The notes beneath the pieces were generated by a model that was not told where the DNA came from, ran no database searches, and saw only the letters and a program-made list of their open reading frames with translations. Shown here one piece after another: positions 9,484 to 17,683 of a stretch of 64,000 bases of DNA. Positions within the stretch are counted from its first letter, which is position 1; every line of letters starts with the position of its first letter. Location of the stretch: NCBI GenBank assembly GCA_963666965.1, contig OY762939.1:186001-250000 (forward strand), in the 5' to 3' direction. Source of the DNA: Proruminimicrobium sp963666965 (GTDB lineage Bacteria > Elusimicrobiota > Endomicrobiia > Endomicrobiales > Endomicrobiaceae). A program made the translations under genes and the position numbers.

Positions 9484-9487
9484 ATAC

Positions 9488-9517
9488 TTGACAACTAATA
9501 CTTTTGTATGGTATGCT
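9488..9517 (+). promoter_or_regulatory. recA promoter
   Basis: Consensus -35 TTGACA (9488-9493), 18-bp spacer and -10 TATGCT (9512-9517), 40 bp before the recA start. I do not see a recognisable LexA box of the E. coli or Bacillus type overlapping it. Confidence 0.75.
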
Positions 9518-9557
9518 TAGCCTTGCTTAAAAAGTAAAATAAATACCGGAGGCACAA

Positions 9558-10619
9558 ATGAGCAAAGACGAAAAACTTAAAGCGCTTAATCTGGCGTTAA
9601 CACAAATTGAAAAAGATTTCGGCAAAGAAGCCATAATGAGACTCGGCGAAAAAAATGCACACGTTGACGTGGATGTTATCCCAACCGGAGCGCTGCCTCT
9701 TGATATAGCCATAGGAATAGGCGGAATACCCAGAGGAAGAATAATTGAAATCTACGGGCCTGAATCATCCGGTAAATCAACGCTTGCCTTATGCGTTGCA
9801 GCAGAAGCGCAGAAACAGGGCGGAATAGTAGCTTATATAGACGCAGAACACGCAATGGATCCCGATTATGCTTCAAAACTCGGAGTAAATATAGACGATA
9901 TGCTCATCTCTCAGCCTGATTCAGGAGAACAGGGCCTTGAAATCGCAGATAAATTGGTGCGTTCAGGCGCCGTTGATTTAATAATAGTAGATTCCGTTGC
10001 GGCTCTTGTTCCCAGAGCCGAAATTGAAGGTGAAATGGGAGATTCTTTCATGGGTCTTCAGGCAAGACTGATGAGCCAGGCATTGAGAAAACTTACAGGC
10101 ACAATATCAAAATCGAAAACTTCAATAATATTTATAAACCAGCTGAGACAGAAAATAGGAGTTATGTGGGGCAACCCGGAAACAACTCCGGGCGGTTTGG
10201 CTCTGAAATTTTATTCATCGGTAAGACTTGATATAAGAAAAGTAGAATCAATTAAAAAAGGCGATGAAATTTTAGGAAACAGCGTCAGAGTAAAAGTTAT
10301 AAAAAATAAAGTTGCAGCGCCTTTCAAACAGGCTGAATTTGACATATTATTCGGCATAGGAATAGACAAATTCGGATATCTGATAGACATGGCGGCAAAT
10401 AACGCTATTGTTGAAAAATCGGGAGCTTTTTATTCTTATAAAGGTGAAAAACTAGGACAGGGCAGAGATAACGCAAAACAATATCTGCACGATAATCCTG
10501 CAATATCTGACGAAATAGAAAGTTTGATCAGAGAAAAATATTTTGCTAAAAAAGAAACGGTAAAAGCTGAAAAGCAGGATTCCAAAAAAATAGAAAAAGC
10601 GGAAAAGAAAAGCAAATAA
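9558..10619 (+). CDS. recA: Recombinase RecA
   Basis: ATP-dependent strand-exchange protein of homologous recombination and SOS sensing. At 353 residues it is normal length. Walker A is GPESSGKST (67-75). EGEMGDSFMGLQARLMSQALRKL (loop 1) and FINQLRQKIGVMWGNPETTPGG (loop 2) are canonical. The C-terminal tail is rich in lysine and glutamate instead of the acidic tail of E. coli. The start is set by GGAGG 7 nt upstream and fits the family. rimI begins on the very next base. Confidence 0.98.
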   Translation: MSKDEKLKALNLALTQIEKDFGKEAIMRLGEKNAHVDVDVIPTGALPLDIAIGIGGIPRGRIIEIYGPESSGKSTLALCVAAEAQKQGGIVAYIDAEHAMDPDYASKLGVNIDDMLISQPDSGEQGLEIADKLVRSGAVDLIIVDSVAALVPRAEIEGEMGDSFMGLQARLMSQALRKLTGTISKSKTSIIFINQLRQKIGVMWGNPETTPGGLALKFYSSVRLDIRKVESIKKGDEILGNSVRVKVIKNKVAAPFKQAEFDILFGIGIDKFGYLIDMAANNAIVEKSGAFYSYKGEKLGQGRDNAKQYLHDNPAISDEIESLIREKYFAKKETVKAEKQDSKKIEKAEKKSK

Positions 10620-11057
10620 ATGGATACTCCTATTATTTCAGATTTTGAAATTAAAGATCTGCAGAGAATTCTTGAAATTCAGAAAGAATCTTTTTCGGAT
10701 AACTGGACAAACAAAATGTTCATATCCGAATCGGAAAATAAATTTTCAAATTTTAAAATATGCAAAACCGGCGGAATCACCGCCGGTTTTATAATTTACA
10801 GACTCATAGAAAATGAAGCCGAAATATTAAATATAGTTGTTGCAAAAGATTTCAGAGGCCGAAATTTAGGCAAAAATCTTCTACTTTACGCAATAGACGA
10901 TTTAAAGAAAAAAAATGCGCAGTCAATTTTTCTGGAAGTTAACGAAAAAAACTCAGTGGCAATAAACTTATATACAGCAAACAACTTTAAAAAATACGGG
11001 ATGAGACCGAAATATTACGGTCTTGACGACGCGGTTCTGATGAAATTTGATATATGA
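10620..11057 (+). CDS. rimI: Ribosomal-protein-alanine N-acetyltransferase RimI (GNAT)
   Basis: A 145-residue GNAT enzyme that acetylates the N-terminal alanine of S18 in the best-known case. The acetyl-CoA loop is VVAKDFRGRNLGKNLL (R/Q-x-x-G-x-G/A type). The C-terminal YYGLDDAVLMKFDI is the RimI-specific end. The ATG directly follows the recA stop with no gap, so translation is probably coupled. A perfect GC-rich hairpin followed by T residues lies inside the gene (10764-10790). The membrane-protein gene downstream overlaps its stop by 4 bases. Confidence 0.85.
   Translation: MDTPIISDFEIKDLQRILEIQKESFSDNWTNKMFISESENKFSNFKICKTGGITAGFIIYRLIENEAEILNIVVAKDFRGRNLGKNLLLYAIDDLKKKNAQSIFLEVNEKNSVAINLYTANNFKKYGMRPKYYGLDDAVLMKFDI
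10764..10790 (+). terminator. Intrinsic-terminator-like hairpin inside rimI
   Basis: An 11-bp perfect stem (AAAACCGGCGG / CCGCCGGTTTT) with a 5-nt AATCA loop, running straight into TTTTATAATTT. It meets the form of a rho-independent terminator but lies in the first half of rimI. It could attenuate read-through from the strong recA promoter. This is structural evidence only. Confidence 0.5.
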
Positions 11058-12493
11058 AAAATAAATTTTACTTTTTTATAAAAAACAATCTTTCATTTAT
11101 AATTTTGTCTCTTACAATAACTGTTGTTGCCGCAATCAATTCATTAAATCATATAGGGCTGATAGAAGACGGCGTTCATCATTTTTGGGAAGTGCTGATT
11201 TCAAGCAATATATGGACAGGCCATGAAGGTTTTGAGCATTTCCCGTATAATTCCAGGTTTTTTCCGTCTATAATATCGCATCTTGGAACAGGACTGGCAA
11301 TAAAAGCAGGCGTTACAAATATACCGGTTCTTTTATATATTTTTACCTTTATATCTTATCTTTCGCCTCTTATTTTTCTGGCATTCGTATATTTTAATCT
11401 GCCGAAAGACAAAAAAAATATTTTCGATTTGATCCTTCTTTCGTTTTTAATATGCATGCCGTTTATGATTTACCAGATATGGACGGAAAATCTCAATACT
11501 GCTTTATTTCTTTGGATAATTTTTACAATTTATTTTTGCCGCGATTTTAACAGTTTATCTCTTTTTAATATTTTTTCAGTTTTGCTTTTCTCAATAGCTC
11601 TTATAAGCAGCCATCCGATGACTGCCGTTTTTGCGCCTTTTCTTTTATTTATAGGCATAAAAAAACATATTAAAACAAAATATGACGCATTTCTGCCTAA
11701 AGCATCCGTATTATTAAGTTTTGCCGCTCTTATTTTCGCTTTTTTCTTCAATATTTATTATATAGTTAATCCGATTTTTAATTCGACCGGAGAATATATT
11801 CATTCCGGCATTTTTCGAAGCGGTACCGTAATTAGGCTTGCCGTATCTCTGATTCTGATTTTTTTTATTTCGGCGTTAAAAAATTCTTCATTTAAAAACA
11901 GAATTTTTCTTGCCGTATTTATTGCGGCATGCATAAACATATTTGATAATTTTATATTTAATATTCATTCGTCAGACAGCTATATATACAGAACCGTCGG
12001 GTTTTATTCCGTTTTATTATTTATGCCTTTGGCTGTGATTTTTAAAAATTTAAAAACGCATTTCATAAAAACGCTTAATATCGTTTTTATGATTGTCATC
12101 GCGCTGAATTCTCTGTATTATGCGCGCATATGGCAAAAATACCTGCAAAATACGGCCGCTTATCTGAACGAGACGAGATTTGAAAATATTCTTTACGATT
12201 CAAACCTTAATATTTTCACGTCACAGCCTGTTTTCTTTCAGGTTTACCATTACCATCTGCATCCTTTTGTTTTGCTTTTACTGCCTGAAACTTTCGGCGT
12301 ATGCTCTGACGGGAAATATAAAATAACGGTAATTTCCCAGTCGCAGGGGCTTGCTGATTTTTACGCTTCAAAAATAACGGAAAGAAAAAATATTCTCAAA
12401 AAATTTTCGATAAATACCGGTGAAAATTTTAAGCTTTATTTTAAAAAAGGAAATGATTTAATAGATTTTCAAAGCTACAAGAAGAGCGGTTAA
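11054..12493 (+). CDS. Polytopic membrane protein, GT-C-like in appearance
   Basis: A 479-residue integral membrane protein with about ten hydrophobic segments and an extracytoplasmic first loop with acidic and histidine residues (LIEDGVHHFWEVL). GT-C glycosyltransferases of the PMT/ArnT kind carry an acidic catalytic residue in that loop, so such an activity is possible. I find no family signature that names it. It overlaps the rimI stop by 4 bases (ATGA) and its last 36 bases overlap the convergent mlaE gene. Function unassigned. Confidence 0.6.
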   Translation: MKNKFYFFIKNNLSFIILSLTITVVAAINSLNHIGLIEDGVHHFWEVLISSNIWTGHEGFEHFPYNSRFFPSIISHLGTGLAIKAGVTNIPVLLYIFTFISYLSPLIFLAFVYFNLPKDKKNIFDLILLSFLICMPFMIYQIWTENLNTALFLWIIFTIYFCRDFNSLSLFNIFSVLLFSIALISSHPMTAVFAPFLLFIGIKKHIKTKYDAFLPKASVLLSFAALIFAFFFNIYYIVNPIFNSTGEYIHSGIFRSGTVIRLAVSLILIFFISALKNSSFKNRIFLAVFIAACINIFDNFIFNIHSSDSYIYRTVGFYSVLLFMPLAVIFKNLKTHFIKTLNIVFMIVIALNSLYYARIWQKYLQNTAAYLNETRFENILYDSNLNIFTSQPVFFQVYHYHLHPFVLLLLPETFGVCSDGKYKITVISQSQGLADFYASKITERKNILKKFSINTGENFKLYFKKGNDLIDFQSYKKSG

Positions 12494-13285
12494 AAAATAA
12501 TCGGATATAAGTATCAAAATCATTGAAACCATAACTGAGCTTGTAGTTGCTTTTCCGACGCCTTCGGCTCCGCCGCTGCATCCGAATCCTTTATGACAGG
12601 CCACTATAACGATGATCACCGCAAAGAAAAATGATTTTATAAATCCGTGCATAAAAGACGAAATCTGCATAACATCGAGAATATCGCCCATGTAAACTGT
12701 TGACGGAATATCCCAGTTCATATTTGTAACCACAAGTCCGCCGTATATTCCTATTATATTTGCTATCGCCGTTAATAACGGAACCATTGTTATGCAGGCA
12801 AGAAATCTCGGAACTGCAAGATATTTAACAGGATTTGTTCCGAGCGTATATAAAGCATCTATCTGCTCCGTAACTTTCATTGTGCCCAGCTCTGCCGTTA
12901 TCGCGGCTCCGACTCTTCCGGCAATAACTATGGCGGTAAGAACAGGCCCCAGTTCTTTCACAAGAGCAAAACCGGTAATCATTCCTATATAAACCGGCTC
13001 GTTAAACATATTTGAAGTTGCAGAACCGACCTGAAGAGCAAGCACCATGCCTGTAAAAAAAGAAGTCAAAAGTATAATAGGAAATGATCTGTAGCCGACT
13101 TCAACCATCTGCGCTACTGTATTTTTAACATTTATCTGGCCTCTGAAAATCCAAAGAAGCGTTTCGGCGGTTATCTGCGCGGCCGTACCGGTACCGTTTA
13201 TAATCTTTCTGATTATGCGTCCGGTAAAATCGAAAGGAGTTGCCGTTGTTTTTTTTATGATTGTATGAGTCTGTTTTAAAACCAT
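12458..13285 (-). CDS. mlaE: MlaE-family ABC transporter permease
   Basis: A 275-residue permease of the Mla/Ttg2 phospholipid transporter family. The conserved core is visible as VGYRSFPIILLTSFFTGMVLALQ, ELGPVLTAIVIAGRVGAAITAELGTM and EQIDALYTLGTNPVKYL. It normally sits with an ATPase (MlaF) and an MCE-domain protein (MlaD) to move phospholipids between inner and outer membranes. Neither partner is next to it here; it follows alr instead. The 3' end overlaps the convergent membrane-protein gene by 36 bp. Confidence 0.92.
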   Translation of the reverse strand: MVLKQTHTIIKKTTATPFDFTGRIIRKIINGTGTAAQITAETLLWIFRGQINVKNTVAQMVEVGYRSFPIILLTSFFTGMVLALQVGSATSNMFNEPVYIGMITGFALVKELGPVLTAIVIAGRVGAAITAELGTMKVTEQIDALYTLGTNPVKYLAVPRFLACITMVPLLTAIANIIGIYGGLVVTNMNWDIPSTVYMGDILDVMQISSFMHGFIKSFFFAVIIVIVACHKGFGCSGGAEGVGKATTSSVMVSMILILISDYFLTALLVALKIY

Positions 13286-13339
13286 AGTTTATTTTATAAC
13301 AATTTGAAATTTATTGAAATAACAATCCCCGCAAAAATT

Positions 13340-14497
13340 TTAAACTATAATTCTCGGTATTCTGGACGATATCGAACATGTAACTTCATAATTAATGGTA
13401 TTTTGAAGTTTTGCGAGTTCTTCGGCTTTTATTGATTCCTTTCCCTGTGAGCCTATGAGAACAACTTCGTCTCCGATGGCAACGCCCTTTACTCCTGTAA
13501 CATCAGCCATCATCATATCCATTGTTATTCTTCCTGCAATCGGACATCTTTTGCCTCTTACAAGAACATCTCCCTTATTTGACAATACTCTGGTGTACCC
13601 GTCGGCATATCCTACCGGAATTGTCGCTATAACGGAAGCTTTATTTGTAACAAAAGTTCTGCCGTAACTTACGCAGAAACCCGCCGATACTCTTTTTAAA
13701 TTTATTATTCTTGTTTTCCAAGATAAAACAGGTTTAAGTTTAAGATTTTTATGGGCGTGGTCAAAAGGCGTAAGCCCGTAAAGTCCGATTCCGGGCCTTA
13801 CCATATCAAGATGCGTTTTTTTATTGTTTATAAGAGCCGCCGTATTGGCGGAATGAGCGATAAATTTCAGGCCAAGTTTTCTTGCGTATTTTGTTATGTC
13901 GTTGAATATATCAAGCTGGTTTTGCGTATAAGCCGCATCAGTATCTGCAACGGCAAAATGAGTATAAATGCCGGCAAGTTTTATCTCGGGCATTTCCGAT
14001 ATTTTCTGAAGTACCGTATATGCGTCTTGAGGTGAAACTCCTATTCTTCCCATTCCCGTATCTATCTTTAAGTGAAATTCCAAAACTTTGCTGAACCTTT
14101 TTGCAAGGTTTGCAAGATACTGTATTTCGTGAAGATTTGAAAGAGTAGGTATTAAATCCCAAAAAACGGCAACAGAAAGACTGTCGACGGGATATGGAGC
14201 TCCGAAAACCAAGAGATTTGCTTTTATTCCTGCTTTTCTGAATTGTATTCCTTCTTCAATCGACGTTACGGCTATTCCGTAAACGCCTGCTTTTACGGCT
14301 TCTTTGGCAAGTTCAATGCCGCCGTGCCCGTACCCGTTAGATTTTATAACGGCAAGTATTTTTGTGTCCTTTTTTAAATATTCTTTGATTTTTTTTAGAT
14401 TAAAATGGAAGTCGCTTTTGTCTACTTCTACCCATGTCTGGCGGAAAAAATTTCTGAACTCTTTTTTACTGCTTGCAGATGGCGGTTGTTCCTTCAT
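13340..14497 (-). CDS. alr: Alanine racemase
   Basis: PLP enzyme converting L-alanine to D-alanine for peptidoglycan. The PLP lysine is K52 in ILAVIKSNGYGHG; the second catalytic residue is the tyrosine of FCVSYGRTF. HLDMVRPGIGLYG and ATIPVGYADGYTR are family signatures. At 385 residues it carries a ~13-residue polar N-terminal extension relative to the usual start. That start overlaps the dnaB stop by 4 bases, supporting it. It is the penultimate gene of the rpsF-to-mlaE run. Confidence 0.95.
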   Translation of the reverse strand: MKEQPPSASSKKEFRNFFRQTWVEVDKSDFHFNLKKIKEYLKKDTKILAVIKSNGYGHGGIELAKEAVKAGVYGIAVTSIEEGIQFRKAGIKANLLVFGAPYPVDSLSVAVFWDLIPTLSNLHEIQYLANLAKRFSKVLEFHLKIDTGMGRIGVSPQDAYTVLQKISEMPEIKLAGIYTHFAVADTDAAYTQNQLDIFNDITKYARKLGLKFIAHSANTAALINNKKTHLDMVRPGIGLYGLTPFDHAHKNLKLKPVLSWKTRIINLKRVSAGFCVSYGRTFVTNKASVIATIPVGYADGYTRVLSNKGDVLVRGKRCPIAGRITMDMMMADVTGVKGVAIGDEVVLIGSQGKESIKAEELAKLQNTINYEVTCSISSRIPRIIV

Positions 14498-15864
14498 TGA
14501 TATTCCTCCGAAGAATATGCTTTATTAAAAAATTTTGTGTATTTACTTTCAAATGTAAGGTCCACTATTCCGGTAGGTCCGTTTCTTTGTTTTGCTATTA
14601 TAATCTGGGCAAGATTGGCTTTGTCTGGATCTTCTCTGTCATAATAACCTTCTCTGTGAACAAACGCGACTACGTCTGCGTCCTGTTCTATTGCTCCCGA
14701 TCCTCTTAAATCCGAAAGCTGAGGAGTTTTATCTTTGCCTCTTTTTTCGTTTTCTCTTGAAAGCTGCGAAAGAGCTATTACAGGTATTGCCAAATCTCTT
14801 GCGACTGCCTTAAGAGATCTGGAAATATCTGCAATTTCCGCTTCCTGAGAATCCGATTTATAACCTGCGGATCCTCTCATAAGCTGGAGATAGTCGACAA
14901 TTATAAGATCAAGTTTTTTACCTTTTGTTTCAAGCTGCTTTGAAAGTTTGCGCGACGATGCCCTCAATTCTGTAACATTCATGTTGGCTTTATCAAGAAT
15001 ATAAACGGCAGATTCCGAAAGTTTTCTCGCGGCCGTCGTAAGATTTGCCCAGTCTTCTGATTTAAATTTTCCGTTTTTCAAATCAAGGCCGTTCACAAGC
15101 GCGCATGACGCCAAAAACCTCATCATCAGAGCTTCTTTTGACATTTCAAGAGAATATATCGCAACCGTTCCCTTATTATGCACTGCAATATTTTCGGCTA
15201 TATTTAAAGCAAAGGAAGTTTTTCCCATCGAAGGGCGTCCTGCAAGAATGATAAGTTCCGAAGGCTGAAGGCCGGACGTTTTTTTATCAAGTTCGTCAAA
15301 ACCCGTCCTAAGACCCGAAACATCTTTCTTGTCGTTATGAAGTTTTTCAAGTTTTGTAACCGTTTCTTCTATCATTGCCGACGGAAGAACAAACTCGCTT
15401 AAAGTGTTTTGCTTTGATATGTTAAATATTATTTCCTGCGATGAATCCAATATTTCGACGGGCGCTTTTTTTTCGCTGAAAGCTTCGGTAACCATTTTGC
15501 TTCCGGCGTTGATTATTTGTCTTAATATTGATTTGTCTTTTATGATATTTGCGTATTCTTCTACGTTTGCGGCGGTTTTTACTTTATCGATAAGGCTTGT
15601 AAGGTATCTCATTCCGCCGGCATCGATATAGAGCGGATTTGTTTTGAGTTTATCGTTGACGGTTATTATATCTATGTTCTGCACGTCGACCAGTTTTCTT
15701 ATTGCGTCAAAAATTATCTGGTGGACTTTACCGTAAAAATCTTCCTCCTTAACCATCTCGATTGCCTTAACGGCGGCATCTTCTTCTATTAACATAGCGC
15801 CTATAAGCGCCATTTCGGCATCGAGTGATTGAGGAGGAACTTTTTCTAAAACATTCATTGACAT
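14494..15864 (-). CDS. dnaB: Replicative DNA helicase DnaB
   Basis: Hexameric 5'-3' helicase of the replication fork, 456 residues. The N-terminal domain opens PPQSLDAEMALIGAMLIEEDA. The RecA-like domain has Walker A GRPSMGKTSFAL (209-220), Walker B LIIVDYLQLM and the arginine-finger region QLSDLRGSGAIEQDAD. No intein or insertion is seen. It lies 5 bp after rplI and overlaps alr, the common rpsF-ssb-rpsR-rplI-dnaB order. Confidence 0.97.
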   Translation of the reverse strand: MSMNVLEKVPPQSLDAEMALIGAMLIEEDAAVKAIEMVKEEDFYGKVHQIIFDAIRKLVDVQNIDIITVNDKLKTNPLYIDAGGMRYLTSLIDKVKTAANVEEYANIIKDKSILRQIINAGSKMVTEAFSEKKAPVEILDSSQEIIFNISKQNTLSEFVLPSAMIEETVTKLEKLHNDKKDVSGLRTGFDELDKKTSGLQPSELIILAGRPSMGKTSFALNIAENIAVHNKGTVAIYSLEMSKEALMMRFLASCALVNGLDLKNGKFKSEDWANLTTAARKLSESAVYILDKANMNVTELRASSRKLSKQLETKGKKLDLIIVDYLQLMRGSAGYKSDSQEAEIADISRSLKAVARDLAIPVIALSQLSRENEKRGKDKTPQLSDLRGSGAIEQDADVVAFVHREGYYDREDPDKANLAQIIIAKQRNGPTGIVDLTFESKYTKFFNKAYSSEEYQ

Positions 15865-15869
15865 ATTTT

Positions 15870-16325
15870 TTAGTTTTTCTGTTTTTCTTCTATAATATCA
15901 ACTTCAACTTTGGCCAAAACTTCAGGATGAAGTCTTATCGTTATAGTCTGTTTTCCTACTTCTTTAACAGGAGCGGGAAGCAGTATGTCATGTTTATTTA
16001 TCGTAAAACCTTCCTGAGCGAAAAGTTTCGCAAGATGGTTTGTAGTTATGGAACCGAATATTTTTCCGTTTTCGCCGACTTTTACTTTCGTCGAGAAAGC
16101 CGTTTTTTCTATTTTTTCCTTAACTGCCGTAGCATTTGTTATTATTTCTTCTCTCTGTTTTTCAAGTTTTACTTTTTCTCTTTCCCAGATTTTGAGATTC
16201 TGAGGAGTAGCTTCCATAGCAAGCTTTTTAGGAAGCAAGAAATTTCTTGCAAATCCGGCCGCTACGTCTTTTATTTTTCCCTGTCTTCCGACGTTTGTTA
16301 TATCAGCTCTTAAAATAACTTTCAT
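15870..16325 (-). CDS. rplI: 50S ribosomal protein L9
   Basis: A 151-residue rRNA-binding protein of the large subunit. The N-terminal domain begins MKVILRADITNVGRQGKIKDV and contains the signature GFARNFLLPKKLA. A charged connecting helix and the C-terminal domain follow (KIFGSITTNHLAKLF). Ends ~16 nt after rpsR in the ribosomal-replication operon. Confidence 0.97.
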   Translation of the reverse strand: MKVILRADITNVGRQGKIKDVAAGFARNFLLPKKLAMEATPQNLKIWEREKVKLEKQREEIITNATAVKEKIEKTAFSTKVKVGENGKIFGSITTNHLAKLFAQEGFTINKHDILLPAPVKEVGKQTITIRLHPEVLAKVEVDIIEEKQKN

Positions 16326-16341
16326 TTAAAATATCCTCCCT

Positions 16342-16623
16342 CTAGTTTGCCGCAAAAGGAAGCAATGCAAGCATTCTGGCTCTTTTTACAGCGTTGCAGA
16401 GTTCTCTTTGGTGTTTTGCGCAGGTGCCTGTAACATTTCCTGAAAGAATTTTTCCGCTTTCAGTAACAAATGCTCTGAGCAAGCTGACGTTTTTATAATC
16501 TATTTCTATTTTATCAACACAAAAACGGCAGACTTTTTTCTTCATCGGTCCGCCCTTTCTAAACTTTCCTGCAGGCTTTGAGCCGGCCGGACGAGGTGCT
16601 CCTGGTTTTTTATCCATTGCCAT
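16342..16623 (-). CDS. rpsR: 30S ribosomal protein S18 (zinc-ribbon type)
   Basis: A 93-residue small-subunit protein that pairs with S6. After a flexible, proline/lysine-rich N-terminus comes the core CRFCVDKIEIDYKNVSLL and GTCAKHQRELCNAVKRAR. The CxxC plus C..C cysteines make it the zinc-binding (C+) form. The start is preceded by GGAGG; a second ATG two codons later is less likely. Lies between ssb and rplI. Confidence 0.96.
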   Translation of the reverse strand: MAMDKKPGAPRPAGSKPAGKFRKGGPMKKKVCRFCVDKIEIDYKNVSLLRAFVTESGKILSGNVTGTCAKHQRELCNAVKRARMLALLPFAAN

Positions 16624-16647
16624 ATTTTTTAATCCTCCGATTATTCT

Positions 16648-17106
16648 TTAAAACGGGACTTCTTCATCGCCCATATTTACGTCGCTTTCCGATACATAAT
16701 CGCCGTTATCTGAACCTTCAACCTGCGATTTGCTTACCGGCGCTCCGTCTGTCCTTACAAGAATCTGTACTCTTGAAGCTATTACTTCAAGCCTTGACTT
16801 TTTTGTACCGTCGGTAGCCTGCCAGCTGTTAGTCTGGAGTCTTCCCTCAACGTGAACAGGCATTCCTTTTTTGAGCCTGTCTCCGCATCTGTTTGCCTGG
16901 TCTCCCCAGACAATTACTGGTACAAAAGTAGGATCTGCATCTTTCCATTCGCCTGTTGCGGCATCTTTGAATCTTCTTCCTATGGCAATGTCAAATTTAC
17001 AGACCGACTTAGCGTTTGAAGTTCTTCTTGTTTCCGGATCTCTTGTGAGTCTTCCTACCAATACTACATTATTCTGCTGTGGCAGTTGGTAATTCTGCTG
17101 GCTCAT
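16648..17106 (-). CDS. ssb: Single-stranded DNA-binding protein
   Basis: A 152-residue OB-fold protein that coats single-stranded DNA. The core reads NNVVLVGRLTRDPETRRT and FVPVIVWGDQANRC, and the C-terminus ends in the acidic partner-binding tip NMGDEEVPF. I set the start at the ATG 17104-17106 because GGAG lies at the right distance and the fold begins ten residues later; a longer in-frame version would only read through rpsF. The true gene therefore overlaps the last 38 bases of rpsF. Confidence 0.95.
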   Translation of the reverse strand: MSQQNYQLPQQNNVVLVGRLTRDPETRRTSNAKSVCKFDIAIGRRFKDAATGEWKDADPTFVPVIVWGDQANRCGDRLKKGMPVHVEGRLQTNSWQATDGTKKSRLEVIASRVQILVRTDGAPVSKSQVEGSDNGDYVSESDVNMGDEEVPF

Positions 17107-17455
17107 TGGCTGTCTCCGTTTTTTCCGCTGCTTTTGCTTTTGCTTCAGCTTTTTTTGCAGCGAGTTTTTTCTTCGGCTCAACTTTAACGGTTAAAAATCT
17201 TATTATAGGATCGTTAACTTTAAAGAATGTTTCCAAAGAAGACACCATGCTTCCGCTTCCGTCAATTTCCATATAGACATAAATGCCTTCACGGAACTTC
17301 TTGATGTTGTAAGCAAGTTTTTTCTTACCCAATTGTTGCAGATTTTTGATTGTCCCGCCCGATGCTTCAATGATTTTTGAAGCCTTGGCTGTAAGTTCTT
17401 CTACTTTCGCGGTTTCCAACTCTGGTGAACAAATGAATGTACATTCGTAACCCAT
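17069..17455 (-). CDS. rpsF: 30S ribosomal protein S6
   Basis: A 128-residue small-subunit protein that binds S18. The core is recognisable from MGYECTFICSPELETAKVEEL and GKKKLAYNIKKFREGIYVYMEIDG. A lysine/alanine/glutamate-rich tail follows and overlaps ssb. The start is set by AAGGAGG 5-6 nt upstream. First gene of the rpsF-ssb-rpsR-rplI-dnaB-alr-mlaE run. Confidence 0.97.
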   Translation of the reverse strand: MGYECTFICSPELETAKVEELTAKASKIIEASGGTIKNLQQLGKKKLAYNIKKFREGIYVYMEIDGSGSMVSSLETFFKVNDPIIRFLTVKVEPKKKLAAKKAEAKAKAAEKTETANEPAELPTATAE

Positions 17456-17476
17456 GTTTACCTCCTTTTTGGATTT

Positions 17477-17497
17477 CCGTTGCCTTACGGCTAACGG
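17477..17497 (-). promoter_or_regulatory. Stable hairpin in the rpsF leader
   Basis: In the rpsF transcript CCGTT/AACGG and GCC/GGC pair around a GTAA tetraloop with a single A bulge. It lies between the promoter and the ribosome-binding site. In other bacteria S6:S18 bind a leader structure with CCG to repress this operon. Whether this hairpin is that element is not shown by the sequence. Confidence 0.45.
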
Positions 17498-17530
17498 CTC
17501 AGCCCCATACGGAGCAAAGTTTGAAATGGA

Positions 17531-17559
17531 AGTATATATATTTTGAAAATAAAATGCAA
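17531..17559 (-). promoter_or_regulatory. Promoter of the rpsF operon
   Basis: Reverse-strand TTGCAT (17554-17559) and TATACT (17531-17536) with a 17-bp spacer, about 75 bp before the rpsF start, leaving room for the leader hairpin. Confidence 0.65.
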
Positions 17560-17683
17560 ATAGTGTTAATGCTTAAAATTTGCATGAAATTGATGTTTTT
17601 TTGAAATTTATCCAAATATAATGTTAGAATATTATGCTGTTTTTCAGATTATTTTATTTTTTATATATTTCGGGGAGCAAAAA

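Noticed and set aside
17621..17683. Longer N-terminus for the GT8 gene
   Set aside because: The upstream ATG lacks a ribosome-binding site and adds residues not expected for the family, while GTG 17684 has GGGGAG at good spacing.
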